The notes: generated from the letters alone by a model not told the origin. 64,000 bases of DNA from Ruegeria sp. HKCCD8929 (GCF_013031405.1 NZ_WPZY01000008.1:124001-188000); one strand, 5' to 3'; counted from the first letter of the stretch, positions 1 through 9,171 are shown. Translations and numbers: made by a program.

Positions 1-34
1 CCGGCGTGGTGATAGAGCGTATCTCGTCCGGATT

Positions 35-514
35 CTAGAGTCTGCCGTCGGCGATGCGTAGCTGACGCGCCCGCGACAGGATTGCGTCCTCGACTGCGCG
101 GGTTGTTGCCGGGCTGACCGCGCGGCCACCGCTGGACTGCAGGGCAACATTCAATGCACGTGCCTCAAGCGCGGGATCCTTGATATGCACGGTTGCGCGA
201 TAGGACCGCCCGCCACCCGGAGGGGTGCCGTATCCGGTGACAATGACGCCGGTGAACGGATCGACGGACTGCACCGGAAGAAAGCTCAGAACATCCAGTG
301 TGGCAGCCCAGAGATAGCGGTTAACCTGAGTCGTTTGCTCGGCATTGGAGCGGTCGAAGATGTCCCAGATGGTCGAGCGATCTTCGTCAAAGGTGTCGTC
401 CGGATTCCCACCGATCACGTTTTCATTAAAGGCGGGCGGGCCGCTCCTCCGATTCCCGCAAGCGGCTACGGCGGTTATCAGCACAATAAAACCCAGAATC
501 GTCAGCCGGCGCAT
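35..514 (-). CDS. DUF3576 family lipoprotein
   Basis: A 159-residue protein that I place in the DUF3576 family of alphaproteobacterial envelope lipoproteins; its function is unknown. The N-terminus is a lipoprotein signal: MRR, a hydrophobic stretch, then a lipobox ending in VAAC with Cys19 as the probable lipidated residue. The mature part contains a WDIFD motif and a YLWAATLDVLSFLP stretch typical of the family. In related genomes this gene often precedes leuS and the LPS-assembly gene lptE, which would lie beyond the left edge here; that neighbourhood is recalled, not seen. It is divergent from the porin gene. Confident as a gene, moderately confident on the family. Confidence 0.85.
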   Translation of the reverse strand: MRRLTILGFIVLITAVAACGNRRSGPPAFNENVIGGNPDDTFDEDRSTIWDIFDRSNAEQTTQVNRYLWAATLDVLSFLPVQSVDPFTGVIVTGYGTPPGGGRSYRATVHIKDPALEARALNVALQSSGGRAVSPATTRAVEDAILSRARQLRIADGRL

Positions 515-791
515 ATCGGGCAGGTCCTGTTACTTGGATCAACTTGTCAGGCATTACTCCTAGACAAGCCCTTGGGCCGCAACAACCCTATTCTTTATGG
601 ATGTATTCTTGGCTGTCCAATCCGGGGCTGCTTAAGACTGTGGCATCCTTGCACCAATTTCGGGCGAATGGGCGGGATCAATTTAAGGCAAGCTTGCGCA
701 AACCACCCAAAAAGAGCGACACGGTGTGCGTGCTGAGACATGTGCGACGAGGCATGTGTCGAGTAGAATCTTAAGAACCGAGGGAAACAAG

Positions 792-1778
792 ATGAAAAAA
801 GTTCTCTTCGCGACTACTGCGCTGATGGCAACTGCAACCGTTGCATCCGCAGACATCGCAAACATCCGCATGAGCGGTTATGGCCGGTTCGGCCTTGGCT
901 ACTTGGAAGATCGTGAACTCAATGGTGGCGACGCCGGCGTGTCCGACACCATCCTGGTGCACCGCTTCCGTCTGAACATCGATGCCGTTGCCGAATCCGA
1001 TGGCGGCGTTGAGTTCTCGGGCCGTGTTCGTCTGCAGGCTGACGAAGATGCTGACAGCGGCGAAGCAAACGCAGCCGGTCTGAACGGTGCACGTTTCACC
1101 GTTGCATATGGCGGTCTGCGTGTCGACGTCGGCAACGTGGCTGGCGCAATCGACAACTTGGCCAACTACTACGGCAACGAGCCTGGCCTGGAAAACTTCG
1201 TCGGTCAGTACTCGGCTGTTGACTATAGCTTCATGGGCTACTCGTCGACTGGCGCAGGCAGCAACGGTGTGTTCTTCAACTACGCGGTTGGCGATTTCGG
1301 TTTTGCTGCATCGTATGATGAGAACAGCGCTCCGATCGACGCAGACAACCGTGGCGACCGCTGGGACCTGAGCGCGACTTACTCGTTCAACAACATCACC
1401 GCGGCCATCGCATACGGTGAAAACGACGCCAACGAAGAACTGCTGGTTCTGACTCTGGGCGGCGACTGGGGTCCCTTCTCGGGTACTCTGTTCGTTGGTG
1501 ACGAAACCGTGACTGACGCAACCGGTACAACCGAAGACGCTAGCCGTTCGGACACCTTCTATGGTGTGTCGGCTGCCTATGAAGTTGGCGCCGCAACCAC
1601 GGTGACCTTCGCCTATGGCGACGGTTCGGGCGATGCTGACGAACGGCATGTTGGTCTTGGCTTCATCCACGATCTGGGCGGCGGTACCTCGCTGCGTGGT
1701 GGTATCGGCAGCATCGATCCGGGTACTGCAGGTGATGACTATCTCCGCGCAGACTTCGGTGCACGCTTCGACTTCTAA
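792..1778 (+). CDS. Outer-membrane porin, Rhodobacter type
   Basis: A 328-residue general diffusion porin that would form a trimeric beta-barrel in the outer membrane. The start is the ATG at 792, because MKKVLFATTALMATATVASA is a clean Sec signal peptide and GAGGG lies about 8 bases upstream; an upstream GTG would add 22 implausible residues. The mature protein is acidic and rich in Gly, Asp, Asn and aromatic residues, with alternating strands (for example YGRFGLGY and LRADFGARFDF), and ends in Phe as outer-membrane barrels do. It is monocistronic, with 277 bases of spacer upstream and a strong terminator just after the stop. In that upstream spacer I see no promoter I would defend. Confidence 0.93.
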   Translation: MKKVLFATTALMATATVASADIANIRMSGYGRFGLGYLEDRELNGGDAGVSDTILVHRFRLNIDAVAESDGGVEFSGRVRLQADEDADSGEANAAGLNGARFTVAYGGLRVDVGNVAGAIDNLANYYGNEPGLENFVGQYSAVDYSFMGYSSTGAGSNGVFFNYAVGDFGFAASYDENSAPIDADNRGDRWDLSATYSFNNITAAIAYGENDANEELLVLTLGGDWGPFSGTLFVGDETVTDATGTTEDASRSDTFYGVSAAYEVGAATTVTFAYGDGSGDADERHVGLGFIHDLGGGTSLRGGIGSIDPGTAGDDYLRADFGARFDF

Positions 1779-1801
1779 GTCGACGTAAACCGCAAGGTTT
1801 T

Positions 1802-1828
1802 GGGCAGGTCTTCGGACCTGCCCTTTTC
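1802..1828 (+). terminator. Rho-independent terminator of the porin gene
   Basis: A perfect 9-bp stem (GGGCAGGTC paired with GACCTGCCC) closed by a TTCG tetraloop and followed by TTTTCTTTT. It lies 23 bases after the porin stop and before the YggS start, so it most likely ends the highly expressed porin transcript. Confidence 0.93.
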
Positions 1829-1880
1829 TTTTGCCGCCACATGGTGTTTCTCTGCCGGCAAAGCAGACTTGAGGAGCCCC

Positions 1881-2540
1881 ATGCCGCTGCAAGACATCAC
1901 CGCCCGCATTGCTAAGGCCGAACAGGCGGCTGGCCGTCCCGAAGGATCGGTCAAGCTGATCGCCGTATCCAAGGTTCAGCCCGACGAGCGGGTCGAAGCG
2001 GTGTTGGAGCAGGGGCATCGTTGTTTCGGTGAAAATCGGGTGCAGGAGGCCGCGGGCAAATGGCCCGGCTTCATGGAGCGGTTCAACGGGATCGACCTGC
2101 ATCTGATCGGCCCTTTGCAGACCAACAAGGCGAGGCAGGCGATGGAGCTGTGCCACGCGATCCACTCGGTCGACCGGCCCAAACTCGCCAAGACACTGGC
2201 GCGGCTGGCGCAGGAGCTGGGCAAATGCCCGGACCTATTCGTTCAGGTGAATACCGGCGAGGAAGAGCAGAAGGCCGGGGTCATGCCCGCTGACGCTGAC
2301 GAATTCATCGCCGAGTGCCGCGCGCTCGATCTGCCGATCCAAGGGTTGATGTGCATCCCGCCGGTTGACGAAGAACCCGCGCTGCATTTTGCTCTTCTGG
2401 CCAAGATTGCCGAGCGTAACGGACTAAAAGGCCTGTCCATGGGCATGAGCGGCGACTTCGAATCCGCCATCGCGCTGGGCGCGACCCATGTGCGGGTGGG
2501 TTCGGCCATTTTTGGTGAGCGGGTCAGACCTCAGGGATGA
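1881..2540 (+). CDS. YggS/PLPBP family pyridoxal-phosphate homeostasis protein
   Basis: A 219-residue single-domain PLP-binding protein of the YggS/PROSC family, which buffers cytosolic pyridoxal 5'-phosphate and affects amino-acid metabolism. The PLP lysine is Lys31 in AVSKVQP; family motifs include FGENRVQE, HLIGPLQTNK (usual form HFIGxLQxNK), HSVDRPKLA and GLSMGMSGDFESAIALGATHVRVGSAIFG near the C-terminus. The start is the ATG at 1881, preceded by GAGG. Its 3' end overlaps the convergent L,D-transpeptidase gene by 17 bases. The porin terminator precedes it, so it should have its own promoter. Confidence 0.95.
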   Translation: MPLQDITARIAKAEQAAGRPEGSVKLIAVSKVQPDERVEAVLEQGHRCFGENRVQEAAGKWPGFMERFNGIDLHLIGPLQTNKARQAMELCHAIHSVDRPKLAKTLARLAQELGKCPDLFVQVNTGEEEQKAGVMPADADEFIAECRALDLPIQGLMCIPPVDEEPALHFALLAKIAERNGLKGLSMGMSGDFESAIALGATHVRVGSAIFGERVRPQG

Positions 2541-3024
2541 TCAACCGGGTGCCAGGCGCGATGCGTTCCGCGATCCAGCGCAGGTGGTCGCGACGGAAGG
2601 CAACGCAACCCTCGGTCGGATAGCCGGGACGGCGCCATTGGTGTAAAAAGATCGCCGAGCCGCGCCCGGGTACCGCATCGGGCCAGTTCCAGTCAGTGAT
2701 CAGCACCAGATCATAGAGCGGATCGGCGCGGCGCAGCCGTTCGTAGCTATGCCCATAAGGCGCGCGGACCAGACGATTGTAACTCGCGTCCCGCACATCG
2801 TCCGACCATAGATCGCCGGGGCCAATGGGTCGCGCCCAAGGGGCAGGGGCCGTGATCCGGTCGGGGCGATAAAGCATGCCTACGATCCGATGGATGCCAG
2901 TTGGCGTGGCGCCATCGCCTTCGCGTTTGTCAGCGCTCAGCCCGCCCTTACCGATGGCGCAGGGAAACCGCCGCCCGTAAAACCGCACACCTAGCGGCGC
3001 CAGCACCAGATCGTGTGGGTTCAC
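2524..3024 (-). CDS. L,D-transpeptidase family protein (YkuD domain)
   Basis: A 166-residue YkuD-fold protein. This family forms 3-3 peptidoglycan cross-links or attaches proteins to peptidoglycan, using a catalytic Cys. The active-site signature is present: His128 in FLHQW and Cys140 in TEGCVAFRRDHL. I see no signal peptide; the N-terminus MNPHDLVLAPLGVRFYGRRF is not hydrophobic enough, which fits the short alphaproteobacterial subgroup but leaves export unexplained. Its ATG overlaps the ribA stop (ATGA, 3021-3024), so the two are probably translationally coupled. Its 3' end overlaps the convergent YggS gene. Confidence 0.88.
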   Translation of the reverse strand: MNPHDLVLAPLGVRFYGRRFPCAIGKGGLSADKREGDGATPTGIHRIVGMLYRPDRITAPAPWARPIGPGDLWSDDVRDASYNRLVRAPYGHSYERLRRADPLYDLVLITDWNWPDAVPGRGSAIFLHQWRRPGYPTEGCVAFRRDHLRWIAERIAPGTRLIIPEV

Positions 3025-4115
3025 AGCAGATGGCCCGACTTGGCCGCCTTGGTGGCCAGATAGCCGCGGTTATGCGCGGTTTCGCCGACTTTGAGCGGCA
3101 CGCGCTCAGTTACGGCGATACCAGTGTGCTCCATCATAGCGATCTTGGCCGGGTTATTGGTCAACAAACGCACCGAGCGGAACCCCAGCGATTTCAGGAT
3201 GTCCGAGCCCAGACGGAAATCGCGCTCGTCATCCTCAAACCCCAGCCGGTGATTGGCCTCGACCGTGTCGAACCCCTGATCCTGCAGGAAATAGGCGCGC
3301 ATCTTGTTGGCCAGGCCAATCCCACGCCCCTCTTGATTGAGGTACAGCAACACACCCGCCCCCTCGGTCCCCATCTGCGCCAGCGCGCCGCGCAACTGCG
3401 GGCCGCAGTCGCATTTTAGGCTGCCCATCAGGTCGCCGGTGAAACAGGCCGAATGCAGCCGGGCCAGAACCGGCTTGTCCCGGTCGGGGCGGCCAATCTC
3501 GACCGCGTAATGCTCTTCGCCGCCATCGTCGGGGCGGAAGACATGCAGGCGCCCAGCCTCGGACACTTCCATCGGCAGGCGTGCGGCCACCACCTCGCGC
3601 AGCGGGCTGCGTTCGGTCAGATGCGGCGCGGCGCGGGCGTGGTCGATGCAGGTCAGGCCGTGTGCTGCGGCAAAGCCGCTCCCGTCCTCGATGGGCAGAA
3701 CCACGGCTGCGGGCAACAGTCGCGCGGATTTGGTCAGCGCGATGGCGATCCGATGCAGGTTGGCGCTGCCCTGCCGCTCGGTCATCAGCGGGCCCTTCAT
3801 CGGCGCGTTCAGATCGTCGGACGGGTCGGCCAATGCCTGCACCCAGCTAAGGTCCGCATCCGCCGGGATCAGGACCCGCGCCAGATCGCCGTCATAGGCC
3901 CGCGCCTTGAGCGTTTCGGCCCGTCGCACAGTGATCGCAATCACCGGCTCACCTCCCAGTGCCCGCAGATCCGCCAGCCGCTGCGCACTGAGCGCCTCGG
4001 CCGACAGCGACAGCACGCTGAACCCGGTGTCATCGGTCAGCACCACGGGCACCCCCATCCGCAGATCGGCCCGCGCCCGCGCCAAGAGTTCGGTGATGTC
4101 GGGAATGAGACTCAT
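3021..4115 (-). CDS. ribA: GTP cyclohydrolase II with degenerate RibB-like N-terminal domain
   Basis: A 364-residue protein that opens GTP to the first riboflavin precursor, 2,5-diamino-6-ribosylamino-pyrimidinone phosphate. The C-terminal half (about 190-364) is a full RibA domain: zinc ligands Cys224, Cys235 and Cys237 in CFTGDLMGSLKCDCG, the LNQEGRGIGL loop, and the ending LLTNNPAKIAMM. The first about 170 residues occupy the place of the RibB domain of RibBA fusions but lack its acidic DDENRENEGD-like motif, so only the RibA activity is expected. It is the upstream gene of a two-gene minus-strand unit with the L,D-transpeptidase and is divergent from the response regulator. Confidence 0.93.
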   Translation of the reverse strand: MSLIPDITELLARARADLRMGVPVVLTDDTGFSVLSLSAEALSAQRLADLRALGGEPVIAITVRRAETLKARAYDGDLARVLIPADADLSWVQALADPSDDLNAPMKGPLMTERQGSANLHRIAIALTKSARLLPAAVVLPIEDGSGFAAAHGLTCIDHARAAPHLTERSPLREVVAARLPMEVSEAGRLHVFRPDDGGEEHYAVEIGRPDRDKPVLARLHSACFTGDLMGSLKCDCGPQLRGALAQMGTEGAGVLLYLNQEGRGIGLANKMRAYFLQDQGFDTVEANHRLGFEDDERDFRLGSDILKSLGFRSVRLLTNNPAKIAMMEHTGIAVTERVPLKVGETAHNRGYLATKAAKSGHLL

Positions 4116-4278
4116 GCCTGTTATCCTGTAACGTTCAGCGCCTTACCTAGTCGTTCCTGAAAGAAATGTGAAACAAATCCCGGACTACAGACACGAGGGC
4201 GTGAGAGAATTGCAGCATATCTTGCCGATGGAGCAGTCCACGCTCAAGTGTTGCGAAACGGCAAAGGAGGACCGGGAA

Positions 4279-4965
4279 ATGGCTCAGCTCAAGAAGATCC
4301 TGCTGGTGGATGACGACGAGGATTTGCGCGAGGCGCTCAGCGAGCAATTGGTGATGACCGAGGATTTCGACGTGTTCGAAGCCGCTGATGGTCAGGGTGC
4401 GATGGAGCGGGCGAAAGAGGCGATTTACGATCTGGTCATCCTGGACGTGGGTCTGCCCGATACCGATGGCCGTGAGCTTTGTCGTCTGATGCGTAAGCAG
4501 GGGGTCAAGAGCCCGATCCTGATGCTGACCGGTCATGACAGCGATGCCGACACCATTCTGGGCCTCGACGCCGGCGCCAACGATTATGTGTCCAAGCCGT
4601 TCAAGTTCCCGGTCCTGCTGGCCCGTATTCGTGCCCAGCTGCGCCAGCATGAGCAATCCGAGGACGCGGTTTTCGTGCTGGGGCCCTACACGTTCAAACC
4701 GGCGATGAAGATGCTGATCACCGAAGAGGACCGCAAAATCCGGCTGACCGAGAAAGAGACGAACATCCTCAAGTTCCTTTACCGCTCAACCGACGGTGTT
4801 GTGGCGCGGGATGTGCTGCTGCATGAGGTGTGGGGCTACAATGCGGGCGTCACCACGCACACATTGGAAACCCATATCTACCGTTTGCGCCAAAAAATCG
4901 AGCCCGATCCCTCGAACGCACGCCTTCTGGTGACGGAATCCGGCGGGTATCGGCTGGTTTCTTAA
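4279..4965 (+). CDS. OmpR/PhoB-type response regulator (CenR-like)
   Basis: A 228-residue two-component response regulator. The receiver domain (about 5-120) has the acidic pocket DDDED at 11-15, phosphoacceptor Asp56 in LVILDVGLPDTDG and Lys in VSKPFKF. The C-terminal winged helix (about 145-228) carries LTEKETNILKFLYRS and THTLETHIYRLRQKIE. The start is fixed by AAAGGAGG 8 bases before the ATG at 4279; the longer reading frame upstream has no such site. The receiver resembles CenR, the essential alphaproteobacterial envelope/cell-division regulator; that assignment is from memory and tentative. No histidine kinase is nearby, so it is an orphan regulator here. Confidence 0.9.
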   Translation: MAQLKKILLVDDDEDLREALSEQLVMTEDFDVFEAADGQGAMERAKEAIYDLVILDVGLPDTDGRELCRLMRKQGVKSPILMLTGHDSDADTILGLDAGANDYVSKPFKFPVLLARIRAQLRQHEQSEDAVFVLGPYTFKPAMKMLITEEDRKIRLTEKETNILKFLYRSTDGVVARDVLLHEVWGYNAGVTTHTLETHIYRLRQKIEPDPSNARLLVTESGGYRLVS

Positions 4966-5071
4966 ATGCAAAGGTAGATTGATTTGGATCAAAGTGATAC
5001 TTTGGTCACATATTTAGAGTTCAACCATCCCGCGCATGTCCGGGTTATGACATGTACCTCCCTGTTGGACT

Positions 5072-5100
5072 GGCCGGGCCTCGTGCCCGGCCTCTTTTTT
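5072..5100 (+). terminator. Rho-independent terminator after the response regulator
   Basis: Perfect 8-bp stem (GGCCGGGC/GCCCGGCC), 5-nt loop and a run of six T. It lies about 105 bases after the response-regulator stop and before xthA. Confidence 0.92.
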
Positions 5101-5174
5101 GTGGCACCTGCCCCATGGCATCCCGGGCGCCCTCACGTTAGGCTGCGCGAAAATCCGACAGTGGAAGACGCGCC

Positions 5175-5963
5175 ATGCCCATTACCCTCGCCACCTGGAA
5201 CATCAACTCGGTCCGCCTGCGCGAACCCATCGTGCTAAAGCTGTTGCAGGAAGAGGCGCCGGATGTGCTCTGCCTGCAGGAGTGCAAATCGCCGGTCGAA
5301 AAGATCCCGACCGAGGCGTTTGCCGAGCTGGGATACTCCCACCTGATCGCGCGCGGGCAAAAGGGGTATAACGGCGTCGCCATCCTGTCGCGCCTGCCGA
5401 TCGAGGATATTGGTGACAAGGATTTCGCCGGTCTGGGTCATGCCCGTCACGTGGCGGGGCGGCTCGAAAACGGCGTGATCATCCATAACTTCTATGTCCC
5501 TGCCGGCGGCGATGTACCGGATCGCCAGGTGAACAAGAAATTCGGGCAAAAGCTCGACTACCTTACCGATATGCGCGACTGGTTCCGGGCCGAGACGCCC
5601 GAGAAATCCATCCTGGTGGGTGACCTCAACATTGCCCCGCGTGAGGATGACGTCTGGTCGCACAAGCAGTTGCTCAAGGTCGTCTCGCACACGCCTATCG
5701 AGGTCGAGCATCTGGCCGAGACACAGGACGCGGGCGGCTGGATCGACATCACGAGGCGGGACATTCCCGAGGGGCAGCTCTATAGCTGGTGGTCCTACCG
5801 TGCGCGCGACTGGGATGCGGCGGACAAGGGTCGGCGGCTTGATCATGTCTGGGCCACGCCCGATATCGCGAATTCCGGCCATTCCAGCCGCATCTTGCGT
5901 GATGCGCGCGGGTGGGAGAAACCTAGCGATCACGCGCCGGTTTTTGCGACCTTCGATCTGTAA
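5175..5963 (+). CDS. xthA: Exodeoxyribonuclease III
   Basis: A 262-residue EEP-fold AP endonuclease / 3'-5' exonuclease of base-excision repair. Catalytic residues are visible: metal-binding Glu36 in LQECK, Asp150 and Asn152 in GDLNIAP, and Asp252-His253 in KPSDHAPV. The SWWSYR motif and DKGRRLDHVWATP are characteristic of the XthA subgroup. The length matches the family. It follows the response regulator after a terminator and precedes cnoX by 99 bases. Confidence 0.96.
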   Translation: MPITLATWNINSVRLREPIVLKLLQEEAPDVLCLQECKSPVEKIPTEAFAELGYSHLIARGQKGYNGVAILSRLPIEDIGDKDFAGLGHARHVAGRLENGVIIHNFYVPAGGDVPDRQVNKKFGQKLDYLTDMRDWFRAETPEKSILVGDLNIAPREDDVWSHKQLLKVVSHTPIEVEHLAETQDAGGWIDITRRDIPEGQLYSWWSYRARDWDAADKGRRLDHVWATPDIANSGHSSRILRDARGWEKPSDHAPVFATFDL

Positions 5964-6062
5964 GGTCAGGCACACGAGCCGAAATAAGCATCAACTCCTC
6001 TCTTGGTTTCCCAGCTCAGCCGCTGCATATAGAGGCCAAGTCCGAACCGGAGAATATGAGCC

Positions 6063-6980
6063 ATGGAAATTCTAAGCGGCGCAGATGGCGCCTCAGCCCC
6101 CGACCTGATTAAGGACACGACCGAGGCCACGTTCATGACTGACGTGATCGAGGCCAGCCAGCAGGTTCCGGTGATCGTGGATTTCTGGGCGCCGTGGTGC
6201 GGCCCCTGCAAGACGCTTGGCCCGCAGCTGGAAGAGGCCGTGACCGCCGCCAAGGGCGCGGTGAAGATGGTCAAGGTCAATGTTGACGAAAATCAGATGA
6301 TCGCGGGCCAGATGCGAGTGCAGTCGATCCCGACGGTTTATGCCTTCTACAAGGGCCAACCGGTCGATGGGTTCCAGGGTGCGGTGTCCGGATCCGAGAT
6401 CAAGGCCTTTGTCGACCGCGCGATCGCTGCAGGCGGTGGAGAGGCGCCCGGGGACCAGTTGGCCGATGCCGTGGCCGCCGCCGAAGAGATGCTGGAGCAG
6501 GGCGCTGCGGTCGATGCGGCCCAGACCTTTGCCGCCATTCTGGGCGAAGATCCAAAGCACGCCGCCGCCTATGGCGGTCTAGTGCGCGCCCACATCGCCA
6601 CAGGCGATCTCGATCAGGCCGAAGCGGTTCTGAACGGCGCCCCGGCCGAGATTTCGGCCTCGCCCGAACTGGAAGCGGCCCATGCGCAGCTTGAGCTAGC
6701 CCGCCAGGCCGCCGATGCCGGCCCTGTGGCCGATCTGACCGCCGCGGTCGAGGCCAACCCGGACGACCATCAGGCCCGGTTCGATCTGGCGCAGGCGCTG
6801 CATGCCAATGGCGATGTCGAAGAGGCTGTCGCGCAACTGCTGGAACTGTTCCGCCGTGACCGCGAGTGGAACGACGCGGCCGCCAAGACGCAGCTTTTCA
6901 CCATCTTCGATGCGCTCAAGCCGAACGATCCGGTGGTGCTGAACGGCCGACGCAAGCTCAGCTCGATGATATTTGCCTAA
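6063..6980 (+). CDS. cnoX: Thioredoxin-TPR chaperedoxin, CnoX-like
   Basis: A 305-residue cytosolic protein. Residues about 20-125 are a thioredoxin fold with the redox pair Cys46/Cys49 in FWAPWCGPCK and the cis-Pro loop SIPTVYAF. Residues about 145-305 form a TPR-like helical domain (QTFAAILGEDPKHAAAYGGL and QARFDLAQALHANGDVEEA repeats). This thioredoxin plus TPR layout is that of CnoX/YbbN, which protects proteins from oxidative aggregation and passes clients to GroEL/DnaK. The E. coli protein lacks the catalytic pair (SxxC) while many alphaproteobacterial ones keep WCGPC, as here. It starts a three-gene unit with the LON-domain and Trm112-like genes, 27 bases apart. Confidence 0.88.
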   Translation: MEILSGADGASAPDLIKDTTEATFMTDVIEASQQVPVIVDFWAPWCGPCKTLGPQLEEAVTAAKGAVKMVKVNVDENQMIAGQMRVQSIPTVYAFYKGQPVDGFQGAVSGSEIKAFVDRAIAAGGGEAPGDQLADAVAAAEEMLEQGAAVDAAQTFAAILGEDPKHAAAYGGLVRAHIATGDLDQAEAVLNGAPAEISASPELEAAHAQLELARQAADAGPVADLTAAVEANPDDHQARFDLAQALHANGDVEEAVAQLLELFRRDREWNDAAAKTQLFTIFDALKPNDPVVLNGRRKLSSMIFA

Positions 6981-7007
6981 ATCCGGATCAGGGCTACACT
7001 CGGGTAC

Positions 7008-7649
7008 ATGATGCACCCCGCCGATCTGCCGGATACGATCTCGGTCTTCCCGTTGCCCGGGGCGCTGTTGCTGCCCCGGTCGCGCCTGCCGCTGCACATC
7101 TTCGAGCCGCGCTACCTGCAGATGCTGGACGATGCGCTGAAAACGCCGCAGCGGCTGATCGGAATGGTGCAGCCCAACCCGTGCCAGAGCAGCGACGACA
7201 AGCTGCACATGATCGGCTGCGCCGGGCGCGTCACCCAATTTTCCGAAACCGAGGATGGGCGCTATCTGATTACGCTCAGCGGTATTTCCCGGTTCCGGGT
7301 CCGGTCCGAGGTTGAGGGGTTCACCCCCTACCGGCGTTGCGAAGTGTGTTGGAACGGGTTCGAACGCGATCTGGGACGCGCCGAGGCCGATCAGGAGTTT
7401 GACCGGATGCGGTTCCTGCGCCTGCTCGAGCGGTTCTTCAGCGCCAAACAGCTTTCGACCGATTGGGAGACGCTGAAGGATGCCGACGACGAATTGCTGG
7501 TCAATTCGCTGTCGATGCTGCTGGATTTCGACCCCGAGGACAAACAGGCCCTGCTTGAGGCGCCTTGCCTGGCCACCCGGCGCGAGACGCTGGTTACGTT
7601 GATCGAGTTCGCCCTGCGCGGTGGCTCAAACGAGGAAACCCTGCAATGA
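7008..7649 (+). CDS. LON N-terminal (substrate-binding) domain protein
   Basis: A 213-residue stand-alone LON substrate-binding domain with no AAA or protease part. Family motifs: [31 protein letters not shown] at the N-terminus, then IGMVQP, and GCAGRV. Such proteins are thought to bind clients or act as adaptors; the exact role is unknown. Two ATG codons open the frame (7008 and 7011). Its stop overlaps the start of the Trm112-like gene (ATGA), so the two are coupled. The chaperedoxin upstream suggests a shared protein-quality-control theme, which is inference. Confidence 0.9.
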   Translation: MMHPADLPDTISVFPLPGALLLPRSRLPLHIFEPRYLQMLDDALKTPQRLIGMVQPNPCQSSDDKLHMIGCAGRVTQFSETEDGRYLITLSGISRFRVRSEVEGFTPYRRCEVCWNGFERDLGRAEADQEFDRMRFLRLLERFFSAKQLSTDWETLKDADDELLVNSLSMLLDFDPEDKQALLEAPCLATRRETLVTLIEFALRGGSNEETLQ

Positions 7650-7831
7650 CCGAAACCCAACCCGATTTCGATCGCCGCATGCTCGAAGCGCTGGTCTGTC
7701 CGCAGACCCACGCCACGCTGGAATATGATGCCGAGCGGCAGGAGCTGGTGTCCCGGGGGGCGGGCCTCGCTTTTCCCATCCGTAACGGTATCCCGGTGAT
7801 GCTGGTGGATGAGGCGCGCACGCTGGACTGA
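7646..7831 (+). CDS. Trm112-like small protein
   Basis: A 61-residue Trm112 family protein. The pattern [22 protein letters not shown] followed by [25 protein letters not shown] matches bacterial YcaR/Trm112-like proteins, which in other systems are zinc-binding partners of methyltransferases. Only one Cys (LVCPQTH) is present, so a complete zinc knuckle is unlikely. It starts inside the stop of the LON gene. A short hairpin (CGCCC-GGAA-GGGCG, 7839-7852) follows the stop between it and the convergent ubiH, without a T run. Confidence 0.88.
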   Translation: MTETQPDFDRRMLEALVCPQTHATLEYDAERQELVSRGAGLAFPIRNGIPVMLVDEARTLD

Positions 7832-7862
7832 GCGAGCACGCCCGGAAGGGCGGATGAGCGGC

Positions 7863-9089
7863 TCAGATAGCGCGCCCCTGCAGCAGTTTCGGCAGGTCTC
7901 CAGTCAGCCCGGCAGCCTCGCGTACGAAACCACGGCGCAGGCCGGGTAGCGATCCGACAATACCCATGCCAATGTCGCGGCCCATCCGAAGGATCGGATT
8001 GTCGTTCGAAAACAGCCTGTTGAACACATCTGTCGCCATCGCCAGTGTTGCAGTGTCGAACCGGCGCCACTCCTGATAACGCTCCAGAACCAGGGTCGCG
8101 CCGATATCCTCACCCCGCCGTCTGGCCAGCGTCAGCACCTCGGCCAGCGCACCTACGTCCCGCAGACCGGCGTTCAAGCCCTGCCCGGCGATGGGGTGCA
8201 TCCCGTGGGCCGCATCCCCCACCAGTGCCATTCGCTCACTGATGAAGGAATTCGCGATGGTCAGGTTCAGCGGGTAGGTGAACCGGTCGCCCTGCAGCCG
8301 GATCTCGCCCAGAAAGTCACCAAAGCGGGGGCGCAGAACCTGCAGATAATCGGCTTCGGACATAGCGTTAATGCGCTGCGCCATTTCGGTGCGTTCGCTC
8401 CAGACAATGGAACTGCGGTTGCCGGTCAGCGGCAGGATCGCCAGCGGCCCCGGCGGCATGAAGAACTGATGCGCCACCCCGTGATGCGGCAGATCGTGTT
8501 CGATGGCGCAGACCAGCGCGGTCTGGCCGTAATCCCAGCCGGTCCGCTTGATCCCGGCGCGCTGGGCGGTGCCGCTACGCCGTCCGTCACACCCGGCCAG
8601 CAGACCTCCGCGTAGATCCGAGCCATCGTCCAGCGTCACACTCACGCCGGTGGCGTCGGCCTCTTGCGAGACCACGGTCTTGCCGCTGATCTGGGTGATC
8701 CGCTTCTCCTCGGCCATCGCGTCCAGAAAGGCGCGGCGCAGGTGGCGGTCCTCGACCATGTAGCCCATCGGGCCTTCTTCGATTTCCGCATGATCGAAAT
8801 GCATGAAAAACGGCGAGGGGCCCGCGCCCGCATGGCCGTCGGTCACCTTGATCTCAAGCATCGGCTGGGCATGCTTAGCCACCCGGTCCCAGACTCCGAT
8901 GGCCGCCAGCAGCCGTTGCGAGGCCAGCGCCAGCGCATAGGCCCGCCCGTCAAAGGCGGCGTTCTTGCGCACCTTCTCCGCTAAGGCGTCGATCACCGTC
9001 ACCGAATGCCCGGTCTGCGCCAGTGCCAGGGCCAGGGCGGGGCCGTTCAGCCCGCCGCCCACGATCAGGATATCGGATGTGTTGTCCAT
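7863..9089 (-). CDS. ubiH: UbiH/UbiF-type FAD monooxygenase (ubiquinone biosynthesis)
   Basis: A 408-residue flavoprotein hydroxylase of the UbiH/UbiF/VisC/COQ6 family, which hydroxylates the aromatic ring during ubiquinone synthesis. The N-terminal dinucleotide fold is DILIVGGGLNGPALALALAQTG, a DG motif follows (AGCDGRRS), and the FAD-ribityl motif is ALVGDAAHGMHPIAGQGLNAGL. The start at 9089 (MDNTSDILIVGG) places the Rossmann strand at the usual distance; an upstream ATG at 9125 would add 12 residues. Which ring position it hydroxylates cannot be told from sequence. It is divergent from the amidase gene. Confidence 0.9.
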   Translation of the reverse strand: MDNTSDILIVGGGLNGPALALALAQTGHSVTVIDALAEKVRKNAAFDGRAYALALASQRLLAAIGVWDRVAKHAQPMLEIKVTDGHAGAGPSPFFMHFDHAEIEEGPMGYMVEDRHLRRAFLDAMAEEKRITQISGKTVVSQEADATGVSVTLDDGSDLRGGLLAGCDGRRSGTAQRAGIKRTGWDYGQTALVCAIEHDLPHHGVAHQFFMPPGPLAILPLTGNRSSIVWSERTEMAQRINAMSEADYLQVLRPRFGDFLGEIRLQGDRFTYPLNLTIANSFISERMALVGDAAHGMHPIAGQGLNAGLRDVGALAEVLTLARRRGEDIGATLVLERYQEWRRFDTATLAMATDVFNRLFSNDNPILRMGRDIGMGIVGSLPGLRRGFVREAAGLTGDLPKLLQGRAI

Positions 9090-9171
9090 GACGTGCAATA
9101 TGCGCGCCCATTCGGGATTGTCCATGTGCAGTCCTGTCGCTACCGTCGCGGGAAACGCGAGGGAGGGTGCG

